Shown: in pieces, positions 59,408 to 64,000 of the stretch | Layout of the letters: each line of letters begins with the position of its first letter | How positions within the stretch are numbered: position 1 is the stretch's first letter | Assembly: GCA_016791005.1 (NCBI GenBank) | Contig: JAEUNY010000057.1 | Location: forward strand, 53,551 to 117,550 | Source of the DNA: Zoogloeaceae bacterium | GTDB taxonomy: Bacteria > Pseudomonadota > Gammaproteobacteria > Burkholderiales > Rhodocyclaceae | Direction: 5' to 3' | DNA length: 64,000 nt | Position numbers and translations under genes: made by a program | Notes under the pieces: model-generated | What the model was told of the DNA's origin: nothing | Seen by the model: only the letters and a program-made list of their open reading frames with translations | Databases searched by the model: none

Positions 59408-59971
59408 ATGGACCACTACCTGGACATCCGCCTGCTGCCCGACCCGGAATTCCCCGCCCCGCTGCTGATGAACGCCCTGTTCACCAAGCTGCACCGGGCC
59501 CTGGTGAGCCACCGTACGGGGGACGTGGGGGTGAGCTTTCCCGAGCACGCCCGCAGCGGCCCCGGCCTGGGCACCCGCCTACGCCTGCACGGCAGCGCCG
59601 CGGCCCTCACCCGGTTGATGGCGCAGGACTGGCTGCGCGGCATGCGCGACCACAGCGCCTGCGGCGAACCCCTGCAAGTGCCCGCCAGCGCCGCCCACCG
59701 CACCGTGCGCCGCGTGCAGGCCCACAGCAGCCCGGAACGGGAACGCCGCCGCCTGATCGCCCGCAAGGGCTTCAGCGAGGAAGCGGCCCGCGCCGCCATC
59801 CCCGACGGCCACGCCCGCCGCCTGGATCTGCCTTACGTCACCCTCGCCAGCCACAGCACCGGCCAGCAGTTCCGGCTCTTCATCGAGCACGGCCCGCTCC
59901 AGCCCACCCCCACCCCCGGCCCCTTCAGCGCCTACGGGCTCAGCCCCACCGCCACCCTCCCCTGGTTCTGA
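59408..59971 (+). CDS. cas6f: CRISPR RNA endonuclease Cas6f (Csy4)
   Basis: 187 aa, the same length as Pseudomonas Csy4. The catalytic histidine is at residue 29 (FTKLHRALV), as in Csy4. An Arg-rich helix (PERERRRLIARKG, about 98-110) would lie in the repeat hairpin's major groove. Cuts after the stem of each repeat and stays bound to the 3' hairpin. Last cas gene, 129 bp before the array. Confidence 0.95.
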   Translation: MDHYLDIRLLPDPEFPAPLLMNALFTKLHRALVSHRTGDVGVSFPEHARSGPGLGTRLRLHGSAAALTRLMAQDWLRGMRDHSACGEPLQVPASAAHRTVRRVQAHSSPERERRRLIARKGFSEEAARAAIPDGHARRLDLPYVTLASHSTGQQFRLFIEHGPLQPTPTPGPFSAYGLSPTATLPWF

Positions 59972-60100
59972 CCCTTTTTCTGCCCCGTTTCGCAGGTGCT
60001 TGTAAATCAGTCACTTGCGGGCAGGGCGGAAAATAGGGTTCAGCGGCACGAAGGGGATTCAGTTCTTTTAAAATCAGAATGTTGTGAGAAAAGCGGGATA
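59972..60100 (+). promoter_or_regulatory. CRISPR leader with two IHF-like sites
   Basis: 129 bp, AT-richer than the surroundings. Two matches to the IHF consensus WATCAANNNNTTR, each with the same single change (G at position 6), lie at 60005-60017 and 60072-60084. I-F spacer acquisition depends on IHF bending of the leader. A transcription start for the array should also lie here (TTTTAAAAT at about 60066-60074 is AT-rich), but no firm -35/-10 pair was found. Confidence 0.65.
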
Positions 60101-63100
60101 CTTCACTGCCGGATAGGCAGCTCAGAAACAATCCGTCGCCCTCTCTTTTCATCGCCTACACTTCACTGCCGGATAGGCAGCTCAGAAATCAAGCCGCGAA
60201 CTGGTCATTACAAACTGGGACTTCACTGCCGGATAGGCAGCTCAGAAATTCGGCGGAGCCACAGATAAGGACCCCATGATCTTCACTGCCGGATAGGCAG
60301 CTCAGAAATTCGATGGCGCCCAAGCCGCCCAGGGCATGCGCTTCACTGCCGGATAGGCAGCTCAGAAATTCCAGGGTATCTTCGAGATCGCCCAGGAAAC
60401 CTTCACTGCCGGATAGGCAGCTCAGAAAGTAGGTGCCCATGTTTCCCGCCCCGATCGTGGCTTCACTGCCGGATAGGCAGCTCAGAAATCAGAACTGGCG
60501 AACGTGGCGCTCTTGTCGCTCTTCACTGCCGGATAGGCAGCTCAGAAAGTCCCCGTTGTTCAGCACCTTGCTGTTCGTGACTTCACTGCCGGATAGGCAG
60601 CTCAGAAAGAGGAAAGGCTGGAAAATCCAGACTCCCAGGCCTTCACTGCCGGATAGGCAGCTCAGAAAAGGAGCGGGCCGTATCCGCATCGGCGGAATGG
60701 CTTCACTGCCGGATAGGCAGCTCAGAAATTCGCCGCCTGCTTGATGCTTTGCCAGCCCTTCTTCACTGCCGGATAGGCAGCTCAGAAAATAGGCGCGCCG
60801 GACATCCTGGCCTCCGACCGCTTCACTGCCGGATAGGCAGCTCAGAAATTCGACGGCACGACGGAATTCGTCTCCTTCTGCTTCACTGCCGGATAGGCAG
60901 CTCAGAAAGTCATGGGGGCCTGGCCGGAGCTGAGCCCCACCTTCACTGCCGGATAGGCAGCTCAGAAAGACCTGGCTGACCTGGCCGAGGTGGCGAAGAG
61001 CTTCACTGCCGGATAGGCAGCTCAGAAAGTCACCCTCACCCTGACCTCTGCGGGCTATACCTTCACTGCCGGATAGGCAGCTCAGAAATTCAGGGAACCC
61101 GTACCTAGACCTCTGCATGCCTTCACTGCCGGATAGGCAGCTCAGAAAAGGAAGGTCAGGAGCTCGCGGCGGTTGTCCGCCTTCACTGCCGGATAGGCAG
61201 CTCAGAAATTCTCGCCGTACTTCTTCGGAGCAAGCTTCCCCTTCACTGCCGGATAGGCAGCTCAGAAAGTATCGTGACCGATGAACTGTATGCTCGACGC
61301 CTTCACTGCCGGATAGGCAGCTCAGAAAGCGCCGCCGTAGATGTGGCGGATCTTGTAGGTCTTCACTGCCGGATAGGCAGCTCAGAAAATCCAGCGTATG
61401 GCACCAGCCCGCGGGTGGTTCTTCACTGCCGGATAGGCAGCTCAGAAAAAGCCCAGTTGCATCGACTAGCACATACTCGGCTTCACTGCCGGATAGGCAG
61501 CTCAGAAACGTGGCAGATGTTGTGATGCAGAACGCGGGTTCTTCACTGCCGGATAGGCAGCTCAGAAATTTTCGCCGCGCTCTCCTCGCATGCCGGGCTG
61601 CTTCACTGCTGGATAGGCAGCTCAGAAAATCCACAACCTTGGCCAGATAGAAGCGGCCGTCTTCACTGCCGGATAGGCAGCTCAGAAAACCTTTCCGCTT
61701 TCAAATAGCCATCCAATAGTCTTCACTGCCGGATAGGCAGCTCAGAAATATGAGCAGGTGCGTGCGCTTATCGAGCAGGGCTTCACTGCCGGATAGGCAG
61801 CTCAGAAAAAGGAGGCGGACAGGCTGCAAGACCTCAAAGACTTCACTGCCGGATAGGCAGCTCAGAAATGTCCGCCGCCATCCGCGCCGGGCGCGTTGAT
61901 CTTCACTGCCGGATAGGCAGCTCAGAAATGTTCCCGAGGCGCGGTGGATTCGTTGAATCCCTTCACTGCCGGATAGGCAGCTCAGAAAGAAGACCAGGCG
62001 CCCCAGGCGATGGTGGCGACCTTCACTGCCGGATAGGCAGCTCAGAAATCCGCAAGCGTCACGGGCTGAAACGTCGGCTCCTTCACTGCCGGATAGGCAG
62101 CTCAGAAAGGAGAAGATCCGCAAGAATGCCGTCCGCGGGGCTTCACTGCCGGATAGGCAGCTCAGAAATGTCTGGCGGGCAATTGAGAAGCAGCGCACAG
62201 CTTCACTGCCGGATAGGCAGCTCAGAAAAGAACCGCGGCGAAATTCGCGCGGGCGATCGTCTTCACTGCCGGATAGGCAGCTCAGAAATCATTGCCCCGA
62301 TATGTCCTGACAATCTGCATCTTCACTGCCGGATAGGCAGCTCAGAAATTCAGGAATTGGATGGAAAGATGATGGTGAGACTTCACTGCCGGATAGGCAG
62401 CTCAGAAAGACGCCACCGACCCCCCCAGCGTGACGGCCTACCTCACTGCCGGATAGGCAGCTCAGAAAAAAGAAGGCTGGGAAGACGCCGGATATTGCCC
62501 CTTCACTGCCGGATAGGCAGCTCAGAAAAGTGTGCGCCCGGCGAAATCCACCGGAAGTTCCTTCACTGCCGGATAGGCAGCTCAGAAATCGGTGATGGCA
62601 ATCCCGATGGAGGACGAGCTCTTCACTGCCGGATAGGCAGCTCAGAAATTTGATGGGTCGAAGTCCCAATACTGGTAGGACTTCACTGCCGGATAGGCAG
62701 CTCAGAAATGAAGCGGGCGAAAGGGCCGGATGCCCCGTTCCTTCACTGCCGGATAGGCAGCTCAGAAATTATCCCCGCCAGAGAACAGGCCGGCCGAGAA
62801 CTTCACTGCCGGATAGGCAGCTCAGAAAACACGAGAACTTGCCATTATTCATCCCCCCCACTTCACTGCCGGATAGGCAGCTCAGAAATGTTTCCGAGTG
62901 GAAGGTTCCAGGATGCACGGCTTCACTGCCGGATAGGCAGCTCAGAAACATATCTTGCAGTCGCGCTCGACGCTTCCTACCTTCACTGCCGGATAGGCAG
63001 CTCAGAAATCACCCTCCAGACCTCTCCGGTCATCTGATGCCTTCACTGCCGGATAGGCAGCTCAGAAATCGACCGGCTCGCCGATCGTCACGGCGTTGCC

Positions 63101-64000
63101 CTTCACTGCCGGATAGGCAGCTCAGAAAGTGAGGCAAAAGGGAAAGACACCCAGGCCCTGCTTCACTGCCGGATAGGCAGCTCAGAAAATCCTCTTCGGC
63201 AACTGGGCGGATCTGCTCCTCTTCACTGCCGGATAGGCAGCTCAGAAAAATGCACGGAGTAGGAAAGCGCGCCGGTGACCCTTCACTGCCGGATAGGCAG
63301 CTCAGAAATTTTCGACGAACGCAATCAGATTCATCGATCTCTTCACTGCCGGATAGGCAGCTCAGAAATGATCTCGGACGGAACCGACGTCTTCGCCGTC
63401 CTTCACTGCCGGATAGGCAGCTCAGAAACAGGTGATGCCCAGGCGATCCAGCACCATGGCCTTCACTGCCGGATAGGCAGCTCAGAAATGATAGGCGGGG
63501 ATGCGGGCGTATTGCAGCCCCTTCACTGCCGGATAGGCAGCTCAGAAAATTGAGGCGCCGGAAATCCCAGATTCTGACCGCTTCACTGCCGGATAGGCAG
63601 CTCAGAAATGCTGCGGTCAGTGCCTGACGACGGAGACGAGCTTCACTGCCGGATAGGCAGCTCAGAAATTTGCGATCTCGATCAAGCGCGGCGTCAGGTC
63701 CTTCACTGCCGGATAGGCAGCTCAGAAAAGGCCGACTCCCCCGATACCGTCCGGCTATAGCTTCACTGCCGGATAGGCAGCTCAGAAATACCGCCCTTCG
63801 CCATCGGCGCCACCTCCCCACTTCACTGCCGGATAGGCAGCTCAGAAATTCCACGCTTCCAGAACCTCCTGATTCAGCCGCTTCACTGCCGGATAGGCAG
63901 CTCAGAAACGAAGAGGATCCGGGCAGAAGTGCTCCCCTATCTTCACTGCCGGATAGGCAGCTCAGAAATGCATTCACCGCAGGAAATTTCTACCCAGTGA
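60101..64000 (+). CRISPR. Type I-F CRISPR array, at least 65 repeats, open at the window edge
   Basis: 28-nt repeats starting every 60 nt from 60101 to 63941, giving 65 repeats and 64 enclosed spacers, all 32 nt. The last 32 nt (63969-64000) are one more spacer length, so the array continues. The repeat begins CTTCACTGCC, has loop GGATA, stem CTGCC/GGCAG and ends CTCAGAAA. Transcription is left to right from the leader. Only two repeats vary: 61601 (C to T at position 10, still pairing as T-G) and 62441 (T to C at position 2). The 5' handle CTCAGAAA differs from the common CTAAGAAA. Confidence 0.99.

Noticed and set aside
60189..63977. Long open frames on both strands across the array, with repeated FLSCLSGSE, HCRIGSSE or SLPDRQL peptides
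   Set aside because: The 60-nt period is a multiple of three, so every frame stays in phase with the repeat. These are translations of CRISPR repeats, not proteins.
44370..64000. Right attachment site of the element
   Set aside because: I looked for a second copy of the tRNA-Leu 3' end and saw none in the window, so no att pair is annotated.

Overview
The window is GC-rich, densely packed bacterial chromosome. Gene content and order (pyrG-kdsA-eno-ftsB on one strand, an adjacent minCDE, ETF-ubiquinone oxidoreductase, GcvR-like, RlmJ and Tex genes) point to a betaproteobacterium, probably near the Rhodocyclaceae. This placement rests on gene recognition only; no phylogeny was run.

From 1 to about 44.3 kb the content is core or core-like. 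It includes a truncated nucleotide pyrophosphohydrolase, PepD, a GcvR-like ACT protein, RlmJ and gamma-carbonic anhydrase. Three exported small proteins follow (SIMPL, MliC-like, NlpC/P60 lipoprotein), then a CBS protein. Next come the pyrG/kdsA/Dabb/eno/ftsB run, a degenerate acetoacetyl-CoA synthetase relative, a thioesterase and ETF-QO. A NosP-like FIST sensor overlaps its hybrid kinase, with purL convergent to it. Then come a four-gene membrane glycosyltransferase operon, an SSADH, a five-PAS kinase, a Pat-like acetyltransferase, tag, a mutarotase, tex, an ArsC-like protein, an Hsp33 without its zinc cysteines, and minCDE.

At 44,285 a tRNA-Leu(TAA) gene marks the start of accessory DNA. 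A P4-type tyrosine integrase follows, preceded by probable arm-type sites. Then come an AlpA-like regulator, an unknown protein, a large D5/VapE-type helicase protein, a cluster of 9-bp iteron-like repeats and a small HGG-motif protein. This looks like an integrated satellite or plasmid-like element. Its right end could not be located.

From 51.1 kb to the window edge lies a complete type I-F CRISPR-Cas locus: cas1, cas2-3, csy1, csy2, csy3, cas6f, a leader with two IHF-like sites, and an array of at least 65 repeats with exactly 32-nt spacers that runs off the window.

The most interesting part is the 442-bp gap between cas2-3 and csy1. On the minus strand it holds two degenerate CRISPR repeats around a 24-nt spacer, followed by an intrinsic terminator. 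The repeats keep only the parts a crRNA needs, and one carries a compensatory stem change. On the plus strand it holds an 11-codon mini-ORF with a strong Shine-Dalgarno, two tandem rare TTA leucine codons and an 11-bp stem-loop. Together these match the architecture of a CreTA module, a CRISPR-guarding RNA toxin-antitoxin. Here the toxin would plausibly act by sequestering tRNA-Leu(UAA), whose gene is the integration site 11 kb upstream.
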